Of a DNA stretch of 57,808 nucleotides, positions 1-8,643 are shown piece by piece. Source of the DNA: an uncultured Pirellulaceae bacterium (GTDB lineage: Bacteria; Planctomycetota; Planctomycetia; Pirellulales; Pirellulaceae); contig CALFUT010000046.1 of the NCBI GenBank assembly GCA_937929805.1, forward strand, positions 1-57,808, in the 5' to 3' direction. How positions within the stretch are numbered: position 1 is the first letter of the stretch; each line of letters starts with the position of its first letter. The position numbers and the translations under genes are program-made. The notes below the pieces were generated by a model, which saw nothing but the letters and a program-made list of their open reading frames with translations, was not told the origin of the DNA and made no database searches.

Positions 1-234
1 TCAATCGTGCTAGCATCGAATGTGGCCGCCTCTTCCTCCCGCCCCACATCGCTATAGGTCACAGCGGCAAGATGGGATAAAACAACAGGTCGTGAGGGTT
101 TGGGCCATGAAAACGACTTTCGTGTCCCTGAAACCAAAACCATAAATCATCGCCGAGCCAACCGAAAGTACCTCGCCAATCGCGGCTTGGGATTCAAGGT
201 TTTTGCTCCGGCGCGGGAGCAAGGAGAGCACCTG

Positions 235-1509
235 ATGGCAGCCACGTTGAAGTTTATTCATGCGTCTGATCTGCACCTAGACCGTCCGATGTCGGGACTG
301 ACCGAGATCCCCACGCACTTGTACGAGGTACTGGCCAACGCTCCATACGAGGCGGCGAAAAAGGTATTCGATTTAGCCGTTTCAGAACGTGTCGATTTCG
401 TCCTGCTGGCTGGTGACTTGTACAACAGCGAATTGGGTAACGCGCGTGCGGCCGCTTTCTTGCTTAGTCAGTTCGAACGACTGGCCGACAAAGACATTAA
501 CGTCTACTGGTGCGGCGGAGAGACCGACCACCCCGATCGCTGGCCCGCTGCGATCGAGCTTCCCGACAACGTCGTCACATTCAGTTCGCGCATCGTGGAA
601 GAAGTGAACCATGAACGCGAAGGCGAGCCGGTTGCTCGCATCATGGGCTGCGGCTACGACGCAAAGTCTCGCCGGACCGCAGGCGATTTTTCGGCTCCAA
701 GTTCGGAACTGTTCACCATCGCCTTAGCTCATGGCGACTTTGACATCCAATCGCTCAAAGCCGAAAACGTAAAATACTGGGCGTTGGGTGGAAATCACAA
801 AGCCAGCAAGCACGACCGCACAAGCTCGACCGTCGTTTACTCGGGCACGCCTCAAGGCCGATCGCCCAAAGAATCCGGGGCCCATGGATTCAAGTTGGGT
901 CGCATTGATGCAGCCGGAAAGTTGCGGTTGCAAACCGTCGAATCGGATCGGGTCCGTTGGTTGCCTCAAAAGGTTGCGATCTCAGAAGGCGTCGAAGTGC
1001 ACACGCTGAAAAAAGAGCTAACCGAAAGAGCCGCCAAAATCGTGGCCGACACCACGGACCAAATCGTGCTGGCTCGATGGACATTGGCCACTGAGGGCAT
1101 GTTCAATCCAGCGATCCGAAAGCGTGAATGGTCAGAACAAATCCTCGAGTGGCTACGTGACGAATTCGGGCGCGGAGACAAGGGACTTTGGAGCGTCTCG
1201 CTGGACGTGGCCGCCCCCAAACAATTGCCGTCTGACTGGTACGAAGAAGACACCATCTTGGGCGAGTTCATGCGAGCCATCGGCCGCTACCAAAGCGATG
1301 ACTCGCTGCGATTGAACTTGCACGAATACACCCCAACGAACGTCGAAGGCACGCTCACTAGCGGCATGAGCCAAGTCTCACAGGCTCGCCGTGAGGAAAT
1401 TTTGCGTCGGGCGGCCATGGTCGGCATCGATTACTTGGCTGCTCACAAGCACTATGGCGGAGACGTTGACGAAGTGCAAGGAACGGAAACGGTCGAGGCC
1501 ACGATTTGA
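235..1509 (+). CDS. SbcD/YhaO-like metallophosphoesterase with degenerate active site
   Basis: 424-residue protein of the Mre11/SbcD calcineurin-like phosphoesterase superfamily. The start is the ATG preceded by AAGGAG about 7 bases upstream, followed by a beta strand and the DLHLD motif (Asp12, His14). Motif II is AGDLYN (Asp61) and motif IV is AHGDF (His166). Two motifs look eroded: where GNHD is expected there is GGETD (94-98), and where GHxH is expected there is GGNH (185-188). By family knowledge this removes a metal-binding Asn, the catalytic His and one metal-binding His. It lies 86 bases upstream of an SbcC-like ATPase on the same strand, so the two probably form a complex acting on DNA ends. 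The reading frame stays open upstream of this start, but that part shows no family similarity. Confidence 0.85.
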   Translation: MAATLKFIHASDLHLDRPMSGLTEIPTHLYEVLANAPYEAAKKVFDLAVSERVDFVLLAGDLYNSELGNARAAAFLLSQFERLADKDINVYWCGGETDHPDRWPAAIELPDNVVTFSSRIVEEVNHEREGEPVARIMGCGYDAKSRRTAGDFSAPSSELFTIALAHGDFDIQSLKAENVKYWALGGNHKASKHDRTSSTVVYSGTPQGRSPKESGAHGFKLGRIDAAGKLRLQTVESDRVRWLPQKVAISEGVEVHTLKKELTERAAKIVADTTDQIVLARWTLATEGMFNPAIRKREWSEQILEWLRDEFGRGDKGLWSVSLDVAAPKQLPSDWYEEDTILGEFMRAIGRYQSDDSLRLNLHEYTPTNVEGTLTSGMSQVSQARREEILRRAAMVGIDYLAAHKHYGGDVDEVQGTETVEATI

Positions 1510-1595
1510 AGTTGAAGCTGAAGCGATCATTGGTGCCCTAGAAACCGGCCCAGATGATTGGCGACACTCACCTGAATTCACAAGGAAGCGAAGAA

Positions 1596-4500
1596 GTGAA
1601 AATCAAAGAACTGCAAGTGGATGGATTCGGAGTCTGGAAAGGACTGAAAGTTCAGGGGCTTTCCGAAGACATCACCGTATTCTGCGGCCAGAACGAGGCC
1701 GGCAAGACAACGCTGATGCAATTCATCCGTTCCATGATGTTCGGTTTCTCGCCGGACCGATTGGACAAGTACACGCCACCCGTTTACGGCGGATTGGCTG
1801 GCGGAACTTGCGACCTGGTGACTCCAACGGGCACCTACGAAGTGCAGCGGCACGTGGATCCAAATCGCCACTCCGATCCAATCGGTGACCTAACCGTGAT
1901 CGACGGCCATGATGGAACCGTGCATGGCACTGCCAAGCTTAGCAGCGTTTTATCCGACACCGACGAATCCATTTTCAACAATGTGTTCGCCATCGGCCTG
2001 CGCGAGATCCAAGAACTTGGAGCACTCAATAGCACTGCGGCAGCCGACTATTTGTATCGACTGACCAGCGGCCTAGACCGAGTTTCCTTGATCGATGTGA
2101 TGCGCGACTTGAAAGGCCGTCGTGAAGGCATCTGGTCGACCAATGCGAAACAACCGGGCCGGATCTCCGAACTATCCGAGCGTCGAACCAAACTACTACG
2201 TGAAATTGATGATCTGAAACAACGATCCAAGCGATGGTCACAACTGGCCGCCGAAACAACCGACATTGGGCATCAGTTGGCGGACGTCGAACGTGAATTG
2301 GCCGAAAACGAACGCCAGTCGCGCTTGATCGAGATCGCAACCCAGATCGCCGAGCGTTGGCAGGCTCGCCGGGTGGTTGATGATCGCATTAAATCATTCG
2401 GCGTCCTTCCCGATCGCAGAGACGTTTCGGTTGAGAAGCTGGACGAATTCAACGAAAAACTGGCTCAGCAAAAAGAGCGTATCGAACAGGTCAAAACCCA
2501 ACGCCGTCAGATCAAAAAGGAAGCAACCGCGCTGCCGATCAATCGCAGCCTGTGGTCGCAGAAGGCTCGAATCGAAGCGATCTCTGAACACAGTCCTTGG
2601 GTCGAATCTCTCCAGCGGCAATCGGATCGCCTCAAGCACGAAATCGACACCATCGAAAACAGTTTGGTGGGCGAGGTGGATGGGCTCGGGCACCAGCTGA
2701 AAATCAAGAACCGTGACGTTCAGAACTTGGGCAAGCGAGGATTGAGTTCCCTTGAATCGACCGCCGAAACACTGCAAGAACAAAAGGACCGACTAACAAA
2801 ATTCCAGCAAGATCTCGAAAAAGGCGAGTTCGATCTTGGTCAGTACAACGAACGCTTGTCCTCATCCAAATCCAACTTCGGTAACACGGACTCGCTGGAG
2901 GACACCGGTCGCTACGTGAATCGATTGCGTCGCCGGATCGAACTGGAAGAGAAGATCGAAAAACTCAACCAGTCCCGACACGCACTCGAGCGTGACATCG
3001 ACGTGGTCGTGAACAACCAAGTCCTGCCGGTCGGAAAGCTTTCCATCATCGGGATCGTGTTTGTTTCGGGTGTCCTGTTCTTGGGCTTCGGCCTGCTAGA
3101 CACGTTGTTCGGCGGACGCTGGCTAAGTCAAACGTCTCAGCAATTGGGCATCATGTGCTTGCTGTGCGGGTTGATCGCTGGTTTCATTTCGATGTTCCTG
3201 AAGTATCACTGGGAGACGATGGCGAAGGAAGAGTTAAACGACTTCCGTCACCAAATGGACATCATTCGGCAGCAGTTGAAACGTGCTCGACACGAACGAG
3301 ACGAAATCGAACGACAGTTGCCTGCCGGCAGTGAAGGTCAGTGGGAACTGGACTTAAAAGACGCCGAAGGTCGATTGACTCGGCTGGAAGATCTTGCCCC
3401 ACTGGAAAACCGTGTCCAGAACACGCGTTCATCCATCGAAGATCTGCGACGTCGAGTCACCAATCAGGAACGTGAAGTCGTCAAGGCAGCAGACCTGTGG
3501 AAGGCCAGCCTGCGAACCGCAGGGCTGCCAGAAATGTTGCAGCCGCATCAGTTGAAAGAAATCACTCAGCGCAGCGAGCGAATTTCCGACTACCATGCCC
3601 GATTGGAACAGTTCAAGTCAGAGCAAATCGAACGCGACAAGGAACTGAATGCACTCAAGAAGCGGATCGATGCCATTTTGCACGAGTCCGGATTGACGTT
3701 CCGGACAGAAAGTCTGCCAGATCGATTGAACCAGATCACATCAGCGTTGAACGAGCAACGTTCCATGGTGAACGCTCGCAAAGAGTACATTTCGAAGTAC
3801 AAATCACTTCGCACGCGTCTGGCGAAAGCGAAACGCGAACATGAAAAACTGTTAGGGCAGAAGCAACGTCTGCTCGCCAAGGTGGGGGCTGAAAATGAAG
3901 AAATGTACCGGCACTTTGCATCTCAACATCGCGAGTTAAGAAGCTTGCGGAAAAAACGTGAGACCTTGAGTGATCAGATCTCGATCGCATTGGGCAAGCA
4001 CTTTGATGAGCCTCAACTGCGCGACATATTTGACTCGTTCGGCCAGACCGGGCTGGAGAAACAATGGGAATCAATCCTTGAGCGAATCGAAGGGATCAAG
4101 GAAGTCCAGACGCGGCTCCATCAGCAGCGGGGCGAGTACCTGCAAGAAGTCAAAATGTTGGGCGAGGATTCTCGTTTGGACACGGCTCAGCTTGAATTGA
4201 ATGCCGTCGAAGCCGAAATCAAACAGCTCAAGCGTGACTGGCAAGTCTTAGCAACTAGCACGCAGATGCTTGAAATGATCCGCGAGGGATACGAATCCAA
4301 GCGTCAGCCGGAAACGCTTAAGGAGGCATCGAACTACTTGGACCGACTTTCCGAAGGCCGATACACTCGGATCTGGACCCGATTGGTCGGCGAAGAGTTA
4401 TTGGTCGACAACTCGAACGACGAAACCATCCCTGTCGACAAGCTAAGCCGGGGAACTCGTGAAGCGGTTTACCTGAGCCTGCGGCTGGCATTGATCGGAG

Positions 4501-5066
4501 CTTATGCTCGTCGTGGCGCGACGATTCCACTGGTTTTGGATGACGTGCTGGTCAACTTCGACGGCACTCGGGCCTATGCGGCCGCCGAACTGCTGTGCGA
4601 GTTCTCTCGCAACGGTTACCAGATTCTGATGTTCACCTGCCACCACCACATGCGTGACATGTTCCACCAACTGGGAGCCGATGTGCGAGTGCTGCCCGAA
4701 CATCAGGACGTCGTTGAGAACGGCGCCATGCCGACCGCTTTTGGTGGCTCGAACCAATCGGCTTCTACACCGGTTCACAGCGTCGAGCCGACCGTTCGAT
4801 TCGATCCGGCTCCGATTTCCACCGAACCTGTTCAAACGGGTGCGATCCCCGTCGAGTACCTTGCGCCCGATCCCGAACTAATGATCGATGCCGATGACTA
4901 CGATGCGGAGCTTGAATATGAACTGTCGGCAGTTGTTTCCGATCAGCGAACTGAGCAGCGACTGCGTCACGAACTGGTTTACTATTCGCCGCAGCACGAT
5001 ATGCCGATGGATTTATCCGGCAACGAGGCCATTTGGCGCGAGAGCAACGCACCGGTAATGAGGTAG
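1596..5066 (+). CDS. SbcC/YhaN-like SMC-type AAA ATPase with central transmembrane hairpin
   Basis: 1156-residue Rad50/SbcC-type ATPase. The GTG start has AAGGAAG 8 bases upstream; an in-frame ATG at 1554 lacks one. Walker A is GQNEAGKTT (about 31-39), the signature is LSRGTRE and Walker B is LVLDDV (about 979-984), at opposite ends of long heptad-rich coiled-coil arms as in SMC proteins. At the apex, where SbcC and Rad50 carry a CxxC zinc hook, there are two hydrophobic helices (about 481-506 and 515-537), so the protein is probably held in the inner membrane, as in YhaN-type relatives. The second helix contains CLLC. After the ATPase head comes an acidic, Pro-rich tail of about 115 residues, probably disordered. 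It is the second gene of an operon with the SbcD-like protein. Confidence 0.88.
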   Translation: MKIKELQVDGFGVWKGLKVQGLSEDITVFCGQNEAGKTTLMQFIRSMMFGFSPDRLDKYTPPVYGGLAGGTCDLVTPTGTYEVQRHVDPNRHSDPIGDLTVIDGHDGTVHGTAKLSSVLSDTDESIFNNVFAIGLREIQELGALNSTAAADYLYRLTSGLDRVSLIDVMRDLKGRREGIWSTNAKQPGRISELSERRTKLLREIDDLKQRSKRWSQLAAETTDIGHQLADVERELAENERQSRLIEIATQIAERWQARRVVDDRIKSFGVLPDRRDVSVEKLDEFNEKLAQQKERIEQVKTQRRQIKKEATALPINRSLWSQKARIEAISEHSPWVESLQRQSDRLKHEIDTIENSLVGEVDGLGHQLKIKNRDVQNLGKRGLSSLESTAETLQEQKDRLTKFQQDLEKGEFDLGQYNERLSSSKSNFGNTDSLEDTGRYVNRLRRRIELEEKIEKLNQSRHALERDIDVVVNNQVLPVGKLSIIGIVFVSGVLFLGFGLLDTLFGGRWLSQTSQQLGIMCLLCGLIAGFISMFLKYHWETMAKEELNDFRHQMDIIRQQLKRARHERDEIERQLPAGSEGQWELDLKDAEGRLTRLEDLAPLENRVQNTRSSIEDLRRRVTNQEREVVKAADLWKASLRTAGLPEMLQPHQLKEITQRSERISDYHARLEQFKSEQIERDKELNALKKRIDAILHESGLTFRTESLPDRLNQITSALNEQRSMVNARKEYISKYKSLRTRLAKAKREHEKLLGQKQRLLAKVGAENEEMYRHFASQHRELRSLRKKRETLSDQISIALGKHFDEPQLRDIFDSFGQTGLEKQWESILERIEGIKEVQTRLHQQRGEYLQEVKMLGEDSRLDTAQLELNAVEAEIKQLKRDWQVLATSTQMLEMIREGYESKRQPETLKEASNYLDRLSEGRYTRIWTRLVGEELLVDNSNDETIPVDKLSRGTREAVYLSLRLALIGAYARRGATIPLVLDDVLVNFDGTRAYAAAELLCEFSRNGYQILMFTCHHHMRDMFHQLGADVRVLPEHQDVVENGAMPTAFGGSNQSASTPVHSVEPTVRFDPAPISTEPVQTGAIPVEYLAPDPELMIDADDYDAELEYELSAVVSDQRTEQRLRHELVYYSPQHDMPMDLSGNEAIWRESNAPVMR

Positions 5067-5116
5067 ATCATTGGATAACGCATGACGATGTGCCAAGCGA
5101 TCGCAACCAACGGCAC

Positions 5117-5992
5117 CTAGTTGTTGCAGTAAACAAGAGTCACCTCGTTTCCTTGCTCGTTGAACGTGACTTCATCCATCAGCGAATCCATCAGCATTAG
5201 GCCGCGACCGGTTTCACCTGACGCCGCGTCTGCACGAGTGTTTTCGAAAGTTTTCACCACGTCAAATCCCGGCCCGTCGTCTCGAACCAGAAACGTCGCC
5301 ACTTCAGGGGTAATGCTGGCCCGAAAATAAACTCGTCGGTCAGCGTACGACTCAAGCGCTGACCGCTGGCTCATGTTCTCGGGGGTCGCCACAGGGAATT
5401 CCTCACGGTTCATTTCCAGATTCCCGCGAACCATCGCGTTGGAGAGCGCTGCCTCGAGGGCAATTCCCAAATTGGCACGATCACGTTGCTCACAAAAACC
5501 GTGACTGCATGCGATCTCTTGAATCATGTCGACTAACGGATCAATTAAATCAAGTTCGTTAAGCAAGCGAAACTCGAAATCCGTTTTGGTCGCACAACTG
5601 GCCAGCCTTCGATACTTGGCTTCCGATTCGTACGTCGCGAGCACCTGCATGACCGTCGCCAACAAATGTTCGGAAAGCATTGTTTTGGGAACGAAACTGG
5701 CGGCTCCTGCGGCAAGTGACTCGGCTGCCACGTTCTCGTTTCCGTAAGCCGTCATCAGCACGACGGGGATACTCGGATACTGCTTGGTGATGTTGGTCAC
5801 CAATTGCAGCCCGTCCAAGTCAGGCATTTGCAAATCTGTCAGGACAACGTCAGGCCGCTGTCGGTCAATCGTTTCCATTGCTTGCGACCCGCCATCCGCA
5901 TAAACGACCTGAAACATCCCGCTGGCTTCCAGCAGACCGCCGGCAATCTTCTGATCGACAATCGCGTCATCAACGACCAGGACGACCGACAT
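5117..5992 (-). CDS. Response regulator fused to anti-sigma-type (RsbW-like) ATPase domain
   Basis: 291 residues. The N-terminal receiver domain has the acidic pair at VVDDA, phospho-acceptor Asp53 in TDLQMPD, the TA of LMTAYG and Lys103. The C-terminal half is a GHKL ATPase of the HATPase_c_2 (RsbW/SpoIIAB) type: N-box region ALSNAMVRGN, then RDDGPGF and GRGLMLMDSL. There is no His-phosphotransfer helix, so this is not an ordinary histidine kinase; it more likely relays receiver phosphorylation to an anti-sigma or partner-switching interaction. The ATG start follows GGAG by 7 bases. It is convergent with the SbcC-like gene (50-base gap) and divergent from the DUF1573 gene. The specific partner is unknown. 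Confidence 0.85.
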   Translation of the reverse strand: MSVVLVVDDAIVDQKIAGGLLEASGMFQVVYADGGSQAMETIDRQRPDVVLTDLQMPDLDGLQLVTNITKQYPSIPVVLMTAYGNENVAAESLAAGAASFVPKTMLSEHLLATVMQVLATYESEAKYRRLASCATKTDFEFRLLNELDLIDPLVDMIQEIACSHGFCEQRDRANLGIALEAALSNAMVRGNLEMNREEFPVATPENMSQRSALESYADRRVYFRASITPEVATFLVRDDGPGFDVVKTFENTRADAASGETGRGLMLMDSLMDEVTFNEQGNEVTLVYCNN

Positions 5993-6338
5993 AATTTTCT
6001 CCAAGGAACAGATAGCACAGCCGACAGTACGAAAGCCCGCATGATCGGGAACGGGTTCCATTGTCACCTGCCCCAAGTGAATTATCCAGTCTCTTAGGAC
6101 TCAATTACCAAGACTAGCGGGACGCTGAACGTTTTGATGCGAGCTAACCGTGCTTTTGAACCGTCGCGGGGGAGCCGAGTTTGCGGATCAGGCAATAGAA
6201 CACGGCCGGGGGGTAATTTCGGGGCCGAACCGATAGGAAACAGAGTGCGTAATCGCCTAGCAACGATCGCTGAACACTCGTACAATTGGCGGCTGCCCGT
6301 CAGCCCTGAGATTTCGACGCTTATCATCTTCAAAAGCC

Positions 6339-7385
6339 ATGACTCACCGAACCAGAATTATCCTGCGGTTATCAGCCGCACTGCTATTCTTCTGCGGAAG
6401 CTGCGAATCCGTCTGCGCGCAGGCGTGGGCTAGGAAGATGTTCAAGGAGTTCTCGCATGACTTTGGTGATGTAATCAAGGGTGATCGACCCGTCTACAAA
6501 TTTGAAATCCAAAACGTATTTCAAGAAAACATCAACATCGCCGGTGTTTACTCTAGCTGCGGCTGCACGACTGTGTCGGTTGGAAAAAACCAATTGAAGA
6601 CTTGGGAAAAAACAGAATTGACCTGTCAATTCAACAGCCCAGCATTCGATGGAGCAAAAACGGCAACAGTCACCGTTCGGTTTAATCGGCCTTACGTGGG
6701 CGAGGTCCAGCTGAATATCCGGGGCAGGATTGTGAACCGCTCGGGTTTGAACGTTACCCCCAAGTCAATCGATTTTGGTGTCGTGTCCCAATCCAATTCG
6801 CCTTCACGAACTGTTGAGCTAACCTCGTTTGGAAATCCAAACTTCCGTGTCCTTGATGTCAAAAGCACATTTCCTCATATCAAAGTTCAGTTGCGGCAAA
6901 AATCGCGTCAAAACAATCGCATTCAATATGAAATGACGACCAGCCTGAAGGATTCAGCGCCTGCCGGCTTTGCCGAAGGGCAACTTTTCGTGGTTGTTCA
7001 AGAGGGAAACATGACCCGCGAGGTTCCCATCGGTTTTTCGGGAAAAGTGATTTCCGCCGAGCTTCGACTAAGCCCCGAAATCTTGACGCTGAACGGCGTC
7101 GAGCCCGGTCAGGAAGTTCGCAAGAAAGTGATCCTCAAGGGAGCGGAGCCGTTTCGAATTGTCGATGTCACGTGCCATAGCAAAGCGTTCCGGGTTCGGG
7201 CAGGCAAAGAGTCGAAGAAGGTACACATCGTCGAAGTCATCTACACCGGGGAATCCGAAGCGGGGCAGCACGAGTGCGAGCTTAGTTTCTTCACCGATGT
7301 GACTGGAGACGACCCGAACAAACTGCGAGCGATTGTCGAAATCGTTGACGCATCGAAAGAAGAAACCGAAAGCGTTTCTCTATAA
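6339..7385 (+). CDS. Secreted DUF1573 domain protein
   Basis: 348 residues beginning with a signal peptide (Arg-rich n-region, hydrophobic core around residues 9-18, cleavage probably after VCAQA). The mature part starts with a DUF1573 Ig-like domain: HDFGDVIKGD, then the characteristic YSSCGCTT. More Ig-like beta-sandwich repeats follow (for example PKSIDFGVVSQS around residue 140). These proteins are exported and very common in Planctomycetes and Bacteroidetes; their molecular role is not established. It ends 5 bases before the gamma-glutamylcyclotransferase-like gene, so the two are probably co-transcribed. Confidence 0.88.
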   Translation: MTHRTRIILRLSAALLFFCGSCESVCAQAWARKMFKEFSHDFGDVIKGDRPVYKFEIQNVFQENINIAGVYSSCGCTTVSVGKNQLKTWEKTELTCQFNSPAFDGAKTATVTVRFNRPYVGEVQLNIRGRIVNRSGLNVTPKSIDFGVVSQSNSPSRTVELTSFGNPNFRVLDVKSTFPHIKVQLRQKSRQNNRIQYEMTTSLKDSAPAGFAEGQLFVVVQEGNMTREVPIGFSGKVISAELRLSPEILTLNGVEPGQEVRKKVILKGAEPFRIVDVTCHSKAFRVRAGKESKKVHIVEVIYTGESEAGQHECELSFFTDVTGDDPNKLRAIVEIVDASKEETESVSL

Positions 7386-7390
7386 GTAAG

Positions 7391-7771
7391 ATGGACCGGT
7401 CGACGAAAAATCGCACGACTGTCTTCGTCTACGGCACGCTGATGAGCGGAGAACGTCGACACGCCGCCCTGAGTGGCCAGCAATTTGTGTCGGACGCGAA
7501 AACAGATCACCGTTACCGACTGCTGCTGATCGATGACTACCCCGGTTTGGTGGATGCCTCGGACAGAAAAGGCAACTCGATTACCGGGGAACTGTGGTCG
7601 GTAGATCAATCATGCCTCAGCCGACTCGACGCGATTGAGTGCGTGGACGATGGTCTGTATGAACGCAGAGAAATCTTGCTGGTTGATTCGATCGAACACG
7701 CTGAAGCATGGTTTTACGCTCAAGACGTGGTCGGCTTGAAAGACCTCGGTTCCGACTGGCGTTCGCGTTGA
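7391..7771 (+). CDS. Gamma-glutamylcyclotransferase (AIG2-like) family protein
   Basis: 126 residues. The N-terminal FVYGTLMSGERR carries the YGTL substrate-binding loop of the GGCT/AIG2 fold, and GELWSVD followed by LDAIECVDDGLYERR fits the later strands and the acidic active-site region. Family members form 5-oxoproline from gamma-glutamyl amines or amino acids; the true substrate cannot be read from sequence. There is no signal peptide, so it is cytoplasmic. It starts 5 bases after the DUF1573 stop codon and probably shares its transcript. Confidence 0.8.
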   Translation: MDRSTKNRTTVFVYGTLMSGERRHAALSGQQFVSDAKTDHRYRLLLIDDYPGLVDASDRKGNSITGELWSVDQSCLSRLDAIECVDDGLYERREILLVDSIEHAEAWFYAQDVVGLKDLGSDWRSR

Positions 7772-7901
7772 ACGTGGGACTAGCGGGTCTTCTAGCCGGT
7801 ACCCCAAGAAGCGTATTGAATGTACGATATTCGCTTCAAGACACATTCTTGCAACCGAAACATCATTTTTTACCAGACACCCTCTGGCACGGAGCCCAAT
7901 C

Positions 7902-8183
7902 ATGGCCACAGCAGAAGCTCGACACATTCTTGTAGAAACAGAAGAAGCTTGTATCGACTTGAAAGAGAAAATCGAATCAGGAGCCGATTTTTCTGAGATT
8001 GCAAAAGAGTTCTCGGCTTGTCCTTCGGGCCAATCGGGCGGGTCTTTGGGTGCGTTCGGCCCCGGCCAAATGGTCAAGGAGTTTGACGAAGTTGTCTTTT
8101 CAGCCGATCTGGGAGCCGTCCACGGTCCGGTTCAGACTCAGTTTGGTTATCACTTGATCGAGATCACCAAGCGAACCGAATAG
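7902..8183 (+). CDS. Parvulin-type peptidyl-prolyl cis-trans isomerase (PpiC-like)
   Basis: A stand-alone parvulin domain of 93 residues with no signal peptide, resembling E. coli PpiC in size and therefore cytoplasmic. Visible family motifs are ARHILVE at the N-terminus, the helix GADFSEIAKEFSACPS, the loop SGGSLGAFGPGQM, the FDEVVFS segment, and the closing FGYHLIEI. GGAG lies 7 bases before the ATG. It catalyses prolyl isomerisation in folding proteins. It stands alone, 130 bases after the GGCT-like gene, and is followed by a hairpin near 8312. Confidence 0.93.
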   Translation: MATAEARHILVETEEACIDLKEKIESGADFSEIAKEFSACPSGQSGGSLGAFGPGQMVKEFDEVVFSADLGAVHGPVQTQFGYHLIEITKRTE

Positions 8184-8311
8184 AGCCGACAGTCGGATCC
8201 TGCTTGCTGCCATCCTGCCGGGGTTTGCTTACTGTTTGGATGAATTGCCTCGAGGCCCGCAAAAAACGACCGGCCAGGACGTTGTTTTGCGCCCTTTGAT
8301 TGGCGAATAAA

Positions 8312-8356
8312 CGGCGCTTCCGCTGGCGCCCCCCGTTTAGGCTGTTTTTATTTTCC
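8312..8356 (+). terminator. Possible terminator hairpin after the parvulin gene
   Basis: AAACG followed by GGCGC pairs with GCGCC and CGTTT across an 8-base loop, leaving a C-rich bulge on the 3' side. It is followed within a few bases by GTTTTTATTTT. The position, about 130 bases after the parvulin stop codon, and the T-rich run suggest an intrinsic terminator. The rest of the 8184-8643 gap shows nothing I recognise apart from the probable promoter region of the next gene. Confidence 0.45.
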
Positions 8357-8643
8357 GCATGGACGGATGGCTCGCGTCGTGACAATGGATTCTAGTCCGT
8401 CTCTCGCTGGCATTCGGACGCCGGAACTGCGCTGAACGAACGCGAAACTGTTATATTCCGAACGATAATTGCGACCGGACGCTGTTTTGCCTCCTCTCCT
8501 CCATTTGCAACAGCCTTTGCCGCCCCCCCTATCAGGCAACCTAAGCTCTTAAGAGCGATCATGGTTACAGTGACCTCGGTCGCCCAATGCCTCACCTCAG
8601 AGGCTGGTTGTCAACCCTTCCGTTTCCACCGGCGAGCCCCGCC

